From Crocodylus rhombifer (taxonomy: Eukaryota; Chordata; Crocodylia; Crocodylidae), in assembly GCA_038503035.1 (NCBI GenBank), contig JAVSML010038921.1:35589-99588 (forward strand): 64,000 nt of DNA, read 5' to 3'. This document shows, piece by piece, positions 23,149-35,740 of the stretch; positions within the stretch are counted from its first letter, which is position 1, and every line of letters begins with the position of its first letter. Below the pieces are notes generated by a model. It had not been told where the DNA came from. It saw nothing but the letters and a program-made list of their open reading frames with translations, and did not search any database. Position numbers and translations under genes: made by a program.

Positions 23149-23159
23149 AGAGACTCTGG

Positions 23160-24770
23160 TCTGGAGAGAAAGGTTGGAATGGAGAGAGTTGGATGGGCCC
23201 CATTGGTGGCTTTGCTTAAGGAAGTGATAGGGACGGAGAATCCTGGGTGGGATAAGGATAGATTGAGGCCTGTCTGGAGTGACCTGGGAACTGTACCCAA
23301 TCAATGGGCTAGGTTTGCCACTGCTGCCCAAGGTAAGCCCAAGAAGGGGTGCCTGTTGTGGCTGCTGGCCATGTGCCTGCACTTAGGGGCCAAAGAGAAT
23401 GCCCAGCTCCGGGAAAAGATCACTCGATGAGTAAGGAGTTGGAGGACATGAGGGATTCCAGCAGTGTGGCATGTGGGGCTGTGCTAGCTGCCCAGAGTTG
23501 CTTGGAAACATTAGAAAGGGGGGAAGGAAAAATTATGATCGCACACGTGGCCGCTTCCTTCCAGAAGAGGGCACAGTTAGCACAGGCTGTGGAGCAACCC
23601 TCGAGAAAGTGCGACAGTGTCTGTATGGAGAGGAACCAGGAACTGAGCTCTGGGAAGATCAAGGGGAGGGGACACATGGAGGGGAGGAGATTGATGATGA
23701 GCCTAGTGCTGAACTGTCCCTGTATGTCCCCACCCAGAGTGAGGAAACTAGCCAGGCCTTCCCCGTGGTGGTAATTTGCTCAGAGCCACAAGGAGGGAAT
23801 CCCTGAACAGAGCTGTGTTCCTTTACCCATATGGAGATTCAAGATATACAGGAACAGCATAAGTCGAAACGGGGAGAGCCAGTGATATACTGGCTAGTTC
23901 AAATGTATAGTGAAGGAGCCTCTGCAATTTCAGTAAGTCGAGCAGCAGCTGCTCAACTAGTCCTGCTCCCCAAGCTCCAGCTGAATCAGTTTGCAGGAGG
24001 TGATGAAAATGTTACTTTGTTTTCTGCTGCACTGCAAGCAACTGCGGCCAGTTACAGTAATGTTGAAGAAAAGCTTAACTCTGCCCCTCGGGCACGGGCC
24101 AATTTAGAGGAGGCTGTCTGCTGCTTTTATCAGCACTAACTGAAATCATTTGTGCAACAGTTTGGACTCACACGCCAGATGCAGAAGTCATGACAGCACT
24201 GTGGTGGACACGTTTTGCTGGCGAGGACCAACAGAGTGCACCTCAGCCCTGTTGGCCTTGGAGCCAGAGGCAGTGAATCACCTGGTAAGAAATGCTATCT
24301 GGCGATTAGTGCAGCTTTTACCCATTTTGCAGAAGCCAGGGGGTGCCAAGCCAATGAAAACCGCCAAGGTCATGGAGGTGGCCTCAGCAAAAGGTGAACC
24401 CCCTGACCCCCCTGAATTGTTGGGAAAATCTGGGGAAGGCCGGCCCAAGACTCCACGAGTAAGAATGTAGAAAGACTTATTAGCTGCCAGTTTCAATAAG
24501 GTCCAAATCGATGGACTGCCCACCAATGTCCTGCGAGGTCTGTGGGCTAAACACTGTAACGAAGGGGCAAGCCCAAAAGCGGAGCCTTCTGAGCTACTGG
24601 CAGTGCCACTAGAGGGATTTTCTAAGGGCAAAGCTGTTGACATTTTCCCAGGCACATACAAGGCTGCCAGCCTTTGCCCCACCCACATTACATGGCCTAG
24701 GGAGTCCAGCCAGCCTGACCCCCCAAAGAAAGGAGCCACAATGGGGGCAGTAGCGGGCTAGGGATCAGTA
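23160..24770 (+). pseudogene. ERV gag (broken)
   Basis: Three consecutive open segments in different frames: 23128-23430 (PLVALLKEVIG, W-rich), 23831-24139 (MEIQDIQEQHKSKRGEPVIY...) and 24150-24470, with stops and frameshifts between. The position between primer site and protease, not a clear domain, is the main evidence. No CCHC zinc knuckle was seen, which would be unusual for most classes but fits spuma-like gag. It is non-functional. Confidence 0.6.
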
Positions 24771-24774
24771 TCTA

Positions 24775-25130
24775 AAGTTAATATTAGCTCCTTAATTTGG
24801 ATACCCGTACAGATTCAATTAGGTACAAGTGAGAAGTCAATTGATGTGCTATTAGACACGGGTGCCCAGATTTGCATTTTTGATTCCGTGGATTGGAAGG
24901 GGAGAAAGGAACCCCTTATCAAGTAACTGGGGTCGGAGGCACTAAATGACCAGGACATCTGGTCCAAGTGATCTTCACACTACCTAATGGCTCTAAGGTA
25001 ACAGCAGAAGCAGTAATACTTAAAGAGGAACTAAGCTCACTGGGACTTAATGTACTAAGGGGACAACAGTTTTTCCTTGAGCAAGAGAATTGGCAGTTTG
25101 GATGCACTGTGCCTCACCAGGAACCAGAAT
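24775..25130 (+). pseudogene. ERV aspartic protease
   Basis: IQLGTSEKSIDVLLDTGAQI includes an intact D-T-G-A active site (24855-24866), and the LNVLRGQQFF region follows. A frameshift or stop falls after the first half. It immediately precedes RT. Confidence 0.75.
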
Positions 25131-25132
25131 AA

Positions 25133-26587
25133 ATGGTTATAATGGCTCTAACTCAATGTAGTATGATCCCATTAACTCTGCCTCCCATGAAGGAAGTACA
25201 CTGGCCCCAGTGTCAAACTCCCCCCAAGGCCACCCAACGTATCCAGTGTATTATCAGCCAGCAGTTGGAGGACAGGACCATTATCCAAACCCACTCTCCA
25301 TATAACAGTCCAGTGTGGCCAGTGCATAAGCCAAATAGATGGTGGTGGCTGACTATTGACTTTCAAGCTTTGACTGCTAGTACTGACCCCTTGATGGCTG
25401 CTGTCCTGTCACTACCAGCCTTAACAGAAAGCATCCAGTGTTATGGGCCTGTGTAGATGGGATCTGCTGATTTCAAGAACATATTTTTTGCTATTCCCAT
25501 CCATGAGAGTCACTGGCTAGTATTTTCTTTCACGTGGATAGGGCAGCAGTATACCTACATTGTGTTGCCCCACGGGTGGATACACAGCCCCACCCTGGTT
25601 CACGGGGTTCTAACTACTGTAGTTCATGAGGGCCAAGAAAAGTACCCTGACGTACACATGTGGCAGTATATAGATGATGTCATGGTGGGCAGTCAAGACA
25701 AAGAGGCTGCCACCAAGGCCTTTGAATCATTAAAAGAGAAAGTGCATACCTTCGGATTCACTCTGTCTGATCAGAAAGTCCAAGAAGTAGGGCCCCAGTG
25801 TGAATTTCTAGGAATAGAATGGCAGAATGGGGGGCCCACAATACCAACTGAAGGGTTGCCAAGTATAGTAGAGACCCCGACCCTCACTGATGTAAAAGAA
25901 CTGCAGGCTCAATTGGGAGCACTCAATTTTTGGTGTATGCATGTTCCTGAGTTTAGTGTATTAGCTTGTCCCTTGTATAACCTGTGTAAGAAGAGGACAA
26001 AATGGGAATGGGGTCCTGAGCATGAATATGCCTTATGGGCCCTTAAAGAAGCAGTAACTGTCCATGCCTCCCTAGCAGCACAACATCCAGAAGGAGAGCT
26101 TTGGCTCCATATATGTGTCTCAGAAGGGGGACCACTTTGGAGACTGTGGCAGAAGGAGTCCTCAGAAGCAGAAGGAAAGCCCCTTGGATTTTGGAGCCAA
26201 GGCTGGAGAGGGGCAGAAGCAAGGTATACTCTCTTAGAACAAATGTTTTGTGCAGCAGTGGTAGCCCTGGGAGCCATGGAAGCATTAAGGGGGGAATTGC
26301 CCACAGTTATAACTACTCCAATACCTATCCTCGGACTGGCTCTGTCAGACCGCCAGCTGCCACTTGGGGGAAGAAGCCAAGACACCACAGTCCAAAAGTG
26401 GATTTATTACATCTTGAGCCAGGTCCAGCAAGTAACCCCAAAGGGACACCCTGCATTAGTTGAAAGAGCCACAGAAAGTACAGTTAATGTTTACCCTGAC
26501 CAAACAAGCTGCAGTGAACCTTCACCCATCAAGGAAGCACCTCCTTTCTCACCTGAAATGGAGGCCTCGGCCAATGTCAAAGTCTAG
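25133..26587 (+). pseudogene. ERV reverse transcriptase (one in-frame stop)
   Basis: Segments 25133-25456 and 25457-26587 are in the same frame, separated only by a TAG at 25454-25456. Motifs: NSPVWPVHKPNRWWWLTIDF in the fingers, LPHGWIHSPTLVHGV, QYIDDVMVG with YIDD at 25667-25678, CEFLGIEWQNGG, and a connection with WEWGPEHEYALWALKEAV, PLWRLWQKE and PLGFWSQGW. The QYIDDVM motif and W-LWQ/PLGFWS pattern are the basis for the tentative class III placement. The protein would have been the C-terminal part of a Gag-Pro-Pol product. Confidence 0.9.
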
Positions 26588-27000
26588 TTTACAGACGGGT
26601 CTGCTCAAGGTTGTGCCTGGAAAACAGCCACCTTGAGGATTTGAGACAGCAAGCAAGTGGTAATACAAGGCCTCAGAAAAAGTGTGCAGTATGCTGAGCT
26701 CAAAGCAGTGGTTGCCGTGGCTGAGTGGGAATTAGTAGAAGGGCCACATCCCATAAAGCCCATCCATATTTATAGTGACTCCTGGATGGTGGTGGAAGGA
26801 TGTACTAAATGGCTAGCTCTATGGAACAAAGAAAACTTAAAAGATGAGGACAGGACATTTAGAGCCACAAGGAATGGGAGGCCTTATGGATGTTGGCCCA
26901 AGATGAGCTTCCTCTACATATTCAACTTGTTAGCGCAGCACATGGGAATAAAATGCAAGAAGGCATGGAAGCAAAGTGGAATAGGTGGGTTGATCAGTTA
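26588..27000 (+). pseudogene. ERV RNase H
   Basis: Same frame as RT. FTDGSAQG, YAELKAVVAV and IYSDSWMVVEG supply the D-E-D catalytic residues. TAG at 26585-26587 and TGA at about 26642 interrupt it, and a frame change follows near 26870-26900. Confidence 0.85.
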
Positions 27001-27870
27001 ACAAGGGAAAAGAGCGCTGAAACCTTGTATGTTAAAAAAGAAAATAAAGCAGTTAGTCCATCATTGCCGAATTCCTCCTCCTACTGTACACCTGGAGCAC
27101 AAGCTGCAGAACAGCTACACTGACAACATGGGCACCTTGGGTGTGAGAGAACTGCCTGCCTGGCTGTGTCTTGGGGCATTCATGTAATTAAAAAAGAAGC
27201 ACAAGAAATAGTTAACACACGCATCACCTTCTGAGAAGTTAAGATGCAACTAAAACCTTCCCTGACTGTCCCACTGTCATTATGTGGGGGAAAGGTAGCG
27301 TGGCAAGTATGGCAATGCGATTTCATAAGTCCCCTCCCTTGAACTTCCCGGAAGCGACAGTACATGTTTGTAGCTGTAGAAGTTATCACAGGAATAACAT
27401 TTGCCCATGCCTTGGTGAGAACTACAGCCCAGGACACTTGTGCAGCACTGGAAACTCTGCTAGCTGTGTATCCACCACCTATTGAATTACAGAGCGATAA
27501 TGGCCCTCACTTCCGCAATCATCTTGTGTATGACTGCACTGCGAAACATGGCATGTTATGGATGTATCACATCCCTTACCATCTGCAGTCTAATGGACTG
27601 GTAGAGTGAGACAATGGCATTCTCAAATGCAATTTGCAGTTGGTCGCTGGCCCAGCTCTTAAGGACTGAGACGTGCACCTAGATCAAGCTATCAATTGGG
27701 CCAATAACCAACCTCATCTGGGGGGTAGCCCTATGCAACAGGTCTTTGATTTGGGTGGTCCCCGTGACCTAGGCAGTAGAGTGACCTAGTGGTGGTGACC
27801 GGGGAAAGCTCCAAGCAGATCAGGTGGTAGTGAAGCATCCTCAGGGAGATAAAAGGGAGGGGACACTGTT
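27000..27870 (+). pseudogene. ERV integrase (broken)
   Basis: WQVWQCDFI carries the first catalytic Asp, IELQSDNGPHFRNH the second, and YHLQSNGLVE the catalytic Glu (27604-27606), followed directly by TGA. The core is in a different frame from RT and contains further stops. The C-terminal region to about 27870 is recognisable only as NWANNQPHLGGSPMQQVF. The DDE triad itself is intact, but the frame is not. Confidence 0.85.
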
Positions 27871-28053
27871 GGCAAAAGGTATGCATAATACATAGTGGGT
27901 ATTTAAGTCAGATTCATCTAATGGGAGCCAAGCTCCTTGTTGTCTTGTTCCTACAGATTGGATCTGTCCACAAATGAGGCCTTAGCCATTCCTAATTGAG
28001 CCTGCCACTGAAGATGAGTCCTGTTCTATCACCTGTCTGAATCAGCTAGCACC

Positions 28054-28872
28054 ATGAAGAGGTGGACTGTTATAACTGTATTCTTCTTATTAATGCCTTA
28101 TTGTGTTTCCTGGATGAGGCATGGCTACTATCCTTCTTATTACTCAGATATTAATGAACTTGCTCCTGAAGATCTAAAGGAGTGGCCTGACTCTGAAAAG
28201 CATCCCCTGGAAACGCGCTCAGATGACCGTCTCATGGTCCAGCCAGAGTATCCATATTGGAAGAAACCCACCACCACAGAGCAAGTGAAATCCTGGTCTC
28301 TGAGTAGAAGAAACAGGATAGTTGACGGGCAAGGTGGTAACTGTCAGTGCACCTGTGGCACCAGTTATTATCTTGAGTACATTCCCTACCTGAAGGCTGG
28401 AATGGCTAACTGTGGGAAGGGAGGTAATTGTTGTAGCTCTGCTCATTTGGGAGTCTGTTGTTACATACTTTCTGAGGAAAACCCCATTGAGCTCAACGCC
28501 CCTAAGTCTGTGCCCCCAATAGTGCATTCTGCATCTGTTAAGCTTCTCGAGCCATTGCGTTTATGGGAAAATCTACCCCCTCCCATTCCTATGGCGGACA
28601 ACACTCTCCAGCAATGGTGTGAAGCCCACCAGGTGGCAGGGTGCACTACAGGTTGGAACAAAGTTATTACATGGTTTGTGAATCATACCTATACAGAAGT
28701 GTGGTGGAATGGTACCCACTTTAATACAACCAGAAGGAGGCTGTATCTGCAAGTCTCCACCACTTATCCCCATCCTTTTATACCAGTGAGGTTCCTAAAG
28801 CACATTAGTGCTATGATTCTGCCAGGGCAATGCTGTTTCACCAACCCAGTACAACATCATCTCCATGAGTGA
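28054..28872 (+). pseudogene. ERV env, N-terminal open segment (leader and part of the surface subunit)
   Basis: An uninterrupted 272-codon frame beginning with a Met and a hydrophobic stretch (residues 5-20) that could act as a signal or leader. A possible furin site RRNR falls at residues 85-88 (28306-28317). The following part is Cys-rich (CQCTCGTSYY, CCSSAHLGVCCY) and has N-glycosylation sequons (NHT, NGT, NTT). A stop at 28870-28872 cuts the gene. Further env segments follow in other frames, so it is part of a broken env, not a complete gene. Entry function is family knowledge only. Confidence 0.75.
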
Positions 28873-30181
28873 CAGTGGGACCCTTTTGCTCTCTGGGAGG
28901 TGAAGCATGGTTACAAGCTCCCAAGAAGGTAAGGCTAAATGTGATCTGTGAGAGAACAGGGTACTATTATTTCTGGCCGTTCCCCCCTGGGAGGTCCCAA
29001 CACCGCCCGTGGATAACTCTACACCTTGGTGGAGGTCACAGGTTAAAATCCCAACCCTCCTAAATGCTTCCTTGTTCACTGCTTGAGTATTGTTCAGACC
29101 GGAACAATGGTATGTCCGAGCTACCTTTCCAAACTGTTCAGTAGGAGCCCGTGTAGCTGAGGGGTTACGTAGGTGGGAACGGCCAACCATTTTCTGTTCC
29201 ATGAATACAGTTGTGTCCTGCAATCAAAGAGATGCTCCAGGTTATCTTTGGGATGGACTTAACTCAGATATGAATGTATGGAACCTAGATAAATCCCAGA
29301 AAAATACTGAAGGAATAACCAATCTCTGACAGGCAGTAGGGCTGCTCACAAAGGGAGGCATTCTCAAAGGAAAAACTTTGGAGCACACTGATGAATTGCT
29401 GATTGATGTAAAATTGGAGACAGCCTGTCTTGCCCAGGCCATGATGGACACTGCTTTTAAAGCAGACAAAAATCAAACTTAGAGTACTGCTTGTACGCAA
29501 GTTTAGTTATCACTAAACTTGCATTTTCCCCAGGTAATAAACAATGTTAAAAATAGAGAATGGCCCCCTGGCTTAGAGCATCATAGAATGCTTGCAACAT
29601 CTAAAGAAAAATACCCCTATCAAAGTACCTGGATTACCACTTGAGAAGGCTCATACAGGAAAGTGTTAATTCCTGGTGCAGGGGGTAAAAGATGGAAACT
29701 GGACCACTGCTTATTTGTTTAGCACAGAGCTAGGAGGAGGATGCCTTTGGGACTGGAATCTGCACTGCCCCATATGGGAGATAGTTACCCCAGATGGCCC
29801 TCGGTATGTGGCAAAATCCCCCTTAGTTCAAATCAGTAACACTTTAATTGGATTTTACTGGCCTCTCAGCCCACATAACATGACCTGAGTACATGAGTTA
29901 CCTAATGTGTCATATGTGAAAACAGGGCAACGTGTTTGTTGGGAAGGACCAGGTCACTTACTGTATGAAAATGGTACCACCCAGGCTTTATGCAATTCGT
30001 GTTGCTTAGGAGCTAAGAGCAGAGCCATTACTGTGCTGCAATTAAGTAATCACACTATTGTCCTGAAATGGCCAGAAATTTTTTCTGAGACCATAACTCT
30101 CAACTTTATGATACCCACCTCATGGGTATCAGATGTGGACATGCCATGGTTAGAAAACTGGAATGAAATAAAAGATAATCT
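28873..30181 (+). pseudogene. ERV env, middle region (broken)
   Basis: Open pieces at 29090-29329, 29676-29888 and 29907-30185 in at least two frames, joined by stops. An amphipathic stretch rich in Leu/Ile around 29340-29480 may be the transmembrane-subunit helix. A Cys cluster CNSCCLGAK lies at about 29994-30020. I cannot see the CX6CC motif of gamma-type TM subunits. Confidence 0.6.
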
Positions 30182-30508
30182 GTGAAGCTTGAGGCAAAAG
30201 CTCACAAAAGAACTCAGTTGGCCCTCCTTGCTCGGGAGGGTGGGCGGATCATCAGTTTGGCTGTCAACATGCCCAAGCCATGCAAATGGTATGATGTGAT
30301 TTGCACTGTTTGCATGTCACCAGGTATTACCTCAACTACGTGGCTAACCATCTTAAGCATCATAGTGCTCTGTATTGCCCTAGTGGCAACAGCTAAATGG
30401 TGTTTTAACCATTGTTGTCGTAAATCTGTTCATGTTATGCAGATTAAATGTAAATATCCCTCCCCATTCCCTGATGTAGCACATGTATCTTTAGCATCTC
30501 AACTGTAG
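30182..30508 (+). pseudogene. ERV env, C-terminal transmembrane anchor and tail
   Basis: A single membrane-spanning segment (STTWLTILSIIVLCIALVAT, residues about 51-70) is preceded by a polar stretch with Cys residues and followed by a Cys-rich tail of about 36 residues ending at the TAG before the purine tract. It is in a frame different from the preceding segment. Confidence 0.7.
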
Positions 30509-30525
30509 CTATCACAGTGCTTCAG

Positions 30526-30541
30526 CAAGCAAGGGGTAGAG
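30526..30541 (+). other. ERV polypurine tract
   Basis: AAGCAAGGGGTAGAG immediately precedes the 3' LTR. Confidence 0.65.
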
Positions 30542-31250
30542 TGTGACAGCTGAAAATTGTGTTGAAGGTGCTTGCTGAACGCTGTGAAGATCAGACCAGG
30601 AGTTTCTTGTCATCTGTTCATGTATTGTAAGCTGTATGTCACCACTAAAAGCCTAATTAAAGTTAAAGATTAGTGAAGCCTTGTATGTAGTGAGGCCTAG
30701 TAAATTTAGCAAGGCCTTGTAGAAGTAGTAGTAAGCCTTGTAGCACAGTTAAAATTAACCTTATCAGAAGAATGCAAAGGCTTGTACTGCTATTGGTCAG
30801 TCCTAAGGAGAGTTATAGTGGGAGAATCTGTATGGCTGTAAGCTATCAGCATAGCTCAGAAGTTATAAATTGGCTAGCACATCCAGAAATCATTAGAAGG
30901 AAGATGCAGCGGTGTAAGAGAAGCTACTGATTTAAAATTAGCTGCTGACCTGGATTCGTTGGCTAGTGGATCTCGAGAAGCCCGAGGAATGAATACCAGG
31001 GTCCTTCCCGGTACCCCTCACTGCTGATCGGGGATGCCTGACTTTGCTGAGCTTTGCAGAAAAGGAACTTATTGTATATTAGGCATCAGAGGGGACTGTC
31101 GATAAGTTGCTGATGCAAATTATTATTGTCTGTCATTGTAGTCTTATTATATTATGCGTAGTTATGTGTTTGTTAAGTCAATAAACCTTTCTTATCTTTT
31201 TACCCACAACCACTCTCTCAATCCTGAACCCTCTGCTGGCGGCTGAGACT
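30542..31250 (+). repeat. ERV 3' LTR
   Basis: A 709-bp copy beginning TGTGACAGCTG. It keeps a TATA box (30864-30869) and AATAAA (31180-31185). The end reads GAGACT where GGGACA is seen in the 5' LTR, so the CA terminus has mutated. The flank GTTAGG follows. Confidence 0.93.
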
Positions 31251-31256
31251 GTTAGG

Positions 31257-34200
31257 CATCTGTTGTGCTGAAACTTCCACCTTGCCTGTTGACCAGTATT
31301 GTCTCCTTGTATTCTGCCTGCACCAATCTGCTGCCTCTTCTCTTATACTTAGATTGTGAGTGCTTTGGGACAAAGACTATTTACCCTGTGTTAACAGGAC
31401 CCTAACACAATGAGACCCTGGTCCATGGCTGAATTTGTTAGACACTATGGTAACATTAATACTAAATCATAATAAAATATTGCAAGTAATAAATGATCAT
31501 CTCCTCCTTTCTCTCGCAGTCATAAATCAATGTTCCTTTTAAGGCAATAACTGAATGGAACAGCATTTTCATTGCAAGTCCTCCAGCAAGTTAGACCATG
31601 CATCATATGCACTGGTAGTACTACCAGTTTTATCTGACTTTATTTTAGATATAAACAGCTCTAAAATTCAGCTGAATTAAGGCTGCAGGTGTATCCATAT
31701 TAATAATATGTATGTCTAACATCACTTCCATGTGGATATTGGAAAATGTACTGCTTTTTAACATTTTTCTTTTTCAAGCTTGCTCACAGAAGTGCTTCTA
31801 GGTATGTCTTCAAGTGAGCCATTTTATTTAGGAACTAAATACATTTAGAGACTAAATTTGCTTGCTTGTTTTTGCGATGAGATTTTCCCATGCTACCCCA
31901 GTGATTACAGTAGGTGTTTTAAGCCAGTTCTAACAGGTTCTTATACAGCCCTCATCATCATAGTGCCTGATTGACCTCTAGAAGCTCATTATACAATATG
32001 ATTAGCTTCAACATGGACTTTATCAGAGGTGTAACTAGCAGAGTCAATGCCCTGAGTGGCAGCAGGAGTCTGAGCCAGGTACAGCAGCAGTGGGCAGCTG
32101 CTGTGGGAATCTGGGGTTGGTGTTCCAGTTACTCATGCCTTACTCATGGAAGTGTCCACAATGCTCCCATTTTTGGTGATCTGTCACCTTCTGATTGAAG
32201 AAAAACACCTGTCTGGCTATGCTCAGAATGAAAAAGGTGCATGTGTTAAGGTTCTTCTGAGATTAGGTATGTCTCTCACCTGTGCTTTTCACTGGACAAC
32301 CCAGGTCAGGCTCTTGTTCACAGAACAAAATATATTTTCCTTGCCTCTGAAAACACTCCATAGAGGCTGCCTGAATAACAGAATGAGTCTGAAAGGAACT
32401 GAAGAAAACTATGTTAATAAGACAATCAGGAGAGAAAAAAAACTTGCCACAAAGTCATCTTTTGTATTAGCATATGGATAATGATGTTTTCTCAGTTCCT
32501 CACAGTTTGTAGGGAGCTTATCTTCTTTCTTCCATATTCATAATATTATTTTTTAATTTGGGCCCCCAAGCTGCATTTTGGAGTTCAAAGCCTATCTGCT
32601 GACCCAAAGGGTGACTATATAATTAAGCCACAGGTAGGTGTCAATGCAGGCCTTCCCCACACAATGGTTTCTCCCCTGCTGAATTTATTCCATTAACATT
32701 TATACAACCATCCTCAGCCTAGACTAAAGCTTTAGTCTTTCCGGAGGTTATCACATCCAGCAGCCACTGACAGCCCTCCCCACAGGTATCTGTTTTCCCT
32801 TACTTAATTGTTAGTTTAATCAGACCATGGCATAACTGCAACTTCTAAGATCCCTTTGCTTCTTTTGCACACAAGATAATTTTTCCTTGGTTGGTAACTC
32901 AGGCCACCAGAGTGACCAAGGGCATATTTTTGTATCTTCTGAACTCAGACCTTATTATTCTTTGAAGCTGCTGATAGAACAGTTACAAAGACATAATCTC
33001 TGGGTTTTGATAAACAGTTTACTCTCAAAATAATCCATGAAGGATTCCCAGTTTCGATGTATGTGGAAGCTAGGTTTGATTTTATAAGAGGAACATTTCT
33101 GGAGTAAGGCAATTTTTCTCTCATACCAAATGTCCTTCCTTTGTTAGAATTTTTTTTTTTTTGAGGAGGAAGATAAGAGGCAGGGATTTATCATTTCTGT
33201 TCCCTACAGCATCCACTTAATAACAGACAACATAAACCCCTAGCATTCTGGTCATAACCAGGTTTGTACATACAAGATAGGTAGTAACTAGATATGGAAG
33301 AGTTTTAGGCATGTACAAAATGTATATATTAAAATACAAGGGGATACTGCCCTCAATGCTTCTCAAGAATTTATCTCTTTTTTTAAAAAAAAATTAAATT
33401 GCATTACTGTCATGTGGCATGTCAGCACATCGGAAAGAATTAATGATTGAAAACAAGAGCCCAAATGAAAAATGGGTTCTTGCCAGATTTTAGACTACGG
33501 CCTGGCCTCAGTCTCCCACTCTTAACTTACCAGAAGTGCTAATGTCTGCAAGGATATTTTCTGCCTGTCATCAGGTTTAAAAATAATAGTTTCAAGGAAA
33601 AAATACGTTTAGTAAGCACTTCTCTTGCTGTGTCAATGTCCTATAACCACACAGATGGTAAGCCAGGTTTTCTGATTTAAGTCTGCTTCAGGAAGCCTAA
33701 AGCACACTTTAAGACACGTAGTGCGAGGCTCCAATAGTAGTTTTCTGTACTATACTGTAGCTTGGCCATTTATAAAGAAGATGATCCTAATGAAAGAGGG
33801 TGTGGTTGGTTATCTGAAACACTAGTAGTTGCTGGCTTCCAAAAAGGGGACACGGACAGCAAGGCATAAAGTGAAGCAGCCATTGTGAGATGGACTGGTG
33901 GAGGCAGGGATCATCAAAAGTGGCTTAAAGTTGGAGAGCAAAGCATAAACATCAGCTAGAGCCTATCAACCCTGTCAGAACATCTTTAGCAAGGAGCAAC
34001 CAGATCCCTCATCCAGCACTGATGGTCAGCACTGGAACATAGCCCCCTGGACAAGTGGCAGCCAGGGTCAGACCCTCCAAAGGTACCCTGATGCTGGAGC
34101 AACTCTAGTATTTAGTAGAAACAAAAAACATTTGTTTGATGCCACAGTCATGTTAGGCTTAAGTTCCTCATTTTTAGGACATCTGCTCTGGTCATTTATG

Positions 34201-35740
34201 TAAACAAACTGATCTATGGGCATCAATCAGATAAGCTTGTGCATTATTTCCTTTACACAGAATATCCAGATTTCTAAACTTTCAGCTTTAACACGTCTTT
34301 GTCATACCATGATATACTAGCTACTTCAAAAGCAATTTTATTGAAGAATATTCCACACACTTTAAAAAAAGAAGAAAAAAAATGTTTCCCTTCTAGGAAG
34401 ATGCTCTGAAAGAAAAAACAAAACAAAACAAAAAGAGATCAAATCATTTTAGGAAACGCTGAGAGACAATGAAGTGAGAAAGAAGTTAAAAAACCAAAGG
34501 TATAAATTGTAGTTAAATCAAATGAAAACCAGTGTAAGAACTGAAGTTAAAACAAATACATTGACAAATTTTTCAGCTAGTAACAGCACTATCAGTCTAA
34601 CACCTGATACATAGTAATATGCCAAAATACTAAGAAGGTTCTGAGTCACCTCTGATCCATCTTCCCAGCCATCTGCATCTATTATGCTGCAATAGTGCAC
34701 TATGCTAATCCTAACCATTTTTCAACCATATGCTTGAGAGTCTGTGTAAATCTGGGTTAGGCCTAAAAACTATAGAGCAGGCATCTTCCAAGCATCTCCT
34801 TGGAAGGGTAGAAGGATGAATCTAGGCATTTAGCGTATAATATACTGTCATGAAATGCTCAGTTGCTCACAGATAATATGTCACATACTATTTTTCTGTA
34901 TTGATACAAGCATATGCTACCCTAGTATCTATATCAATTTAAAGATACAACCTTATTTGAACCAGAGCTAGGTTTATAAATACAGCAAATTTCTTAATTT
35001 TGTGCAATTAGAACAAAAACATTTGTAGAAGTCCCTGAGGTTTTCCCTTAGCCTCCTTGATATCCTGCAAAAATATATCAGTAGCTCTGGCTTTTTTTTA
35101 TTAAATATTTTTAACAGTAACACCAGTCACGTGAGATAGCACAGCTTAAATTTAATCTTCCAGGGCTATACTCACAAAGAGATCAAAGAGCTCTTCAAGA
35201 CCTTGTGTGCCTGTGAAGGTGCTTGGAGTGTGACTACTGCTTTCAGGACACTACTCACAGATACATGCTGTCCATCCATTTCTGCTCTGCACATACCAAA
35301 CTCAGAAATGAGGCAGGGAAATGATTTGACGGCATCCCCTGCTGACATTTTCATGATCTCTATCTCTGACGTGTCAGAGCAATGGCTAGGGTCTCAAGGT
35401 GACTTTGCAGCCTCATTTATGGGCTGGGAATGTGAGTAGAAAGAAGTGGCAAGAGCACGTTCTAGAGTGACGGTTCTAAGAATGCTGCAGAAGATGTACA
35501 GATAACTCTTACATGCCGTAATCAAGTCAGTCTTCTACACAGACTGAACTTTTTAAGAAAAGAGACCAATCATCTTAACTTTCAAGGTTGTGTTCAGGTG
35601 TTTCCAAAAATTCCTGGGACTTTTGCCTCAAATTTTTAAAAATGGTACCACAGCCAATCTGCTCAAATGGTCCAGCAGCAATAGGCAGCATCATGCTGCA
35701 TCTGATAAGAAGATGCCATGTGTTGCCTTTTACTATACAG
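31257..35740. other. Intronic sequence, no gene recognised
   Basis: AT-rich unique-looking sequence. Short ORFs (31971-32481) carry no domain. A poly-T run lies near 33150. No repeat family assigned. Confidence 0.4.

Larger units (their letters stand above)
15543..31256 (+). mobile_element. Endogenous retrovirus (provirus) carrying a nested Gypsy element
   Basis: A plus-strand provirus with order LTR, PBS, gag, pro, pol (RT, RNase H, IN), env, purine tract, LTR. It is flanked by a perfect 6-bp duplication, GTTAGG, at 15543-15548 and 31251-31256. The internal region without the Gypsy is about 7.4 kb. All genes except the first env ORF have stops or frameshifts, so it is not functional. The RT reads YIDDVM and the RNase H connection has a W-LWQ ... 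PLGFWS spacing. That suggests a class III (ERV-L/spuma-related) pol, but this assignment is tentative. By eye the two LTRs differ at about 40 of 700 positions. The orientation is antisense to the host transporter gene. Confidence 0.9.
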
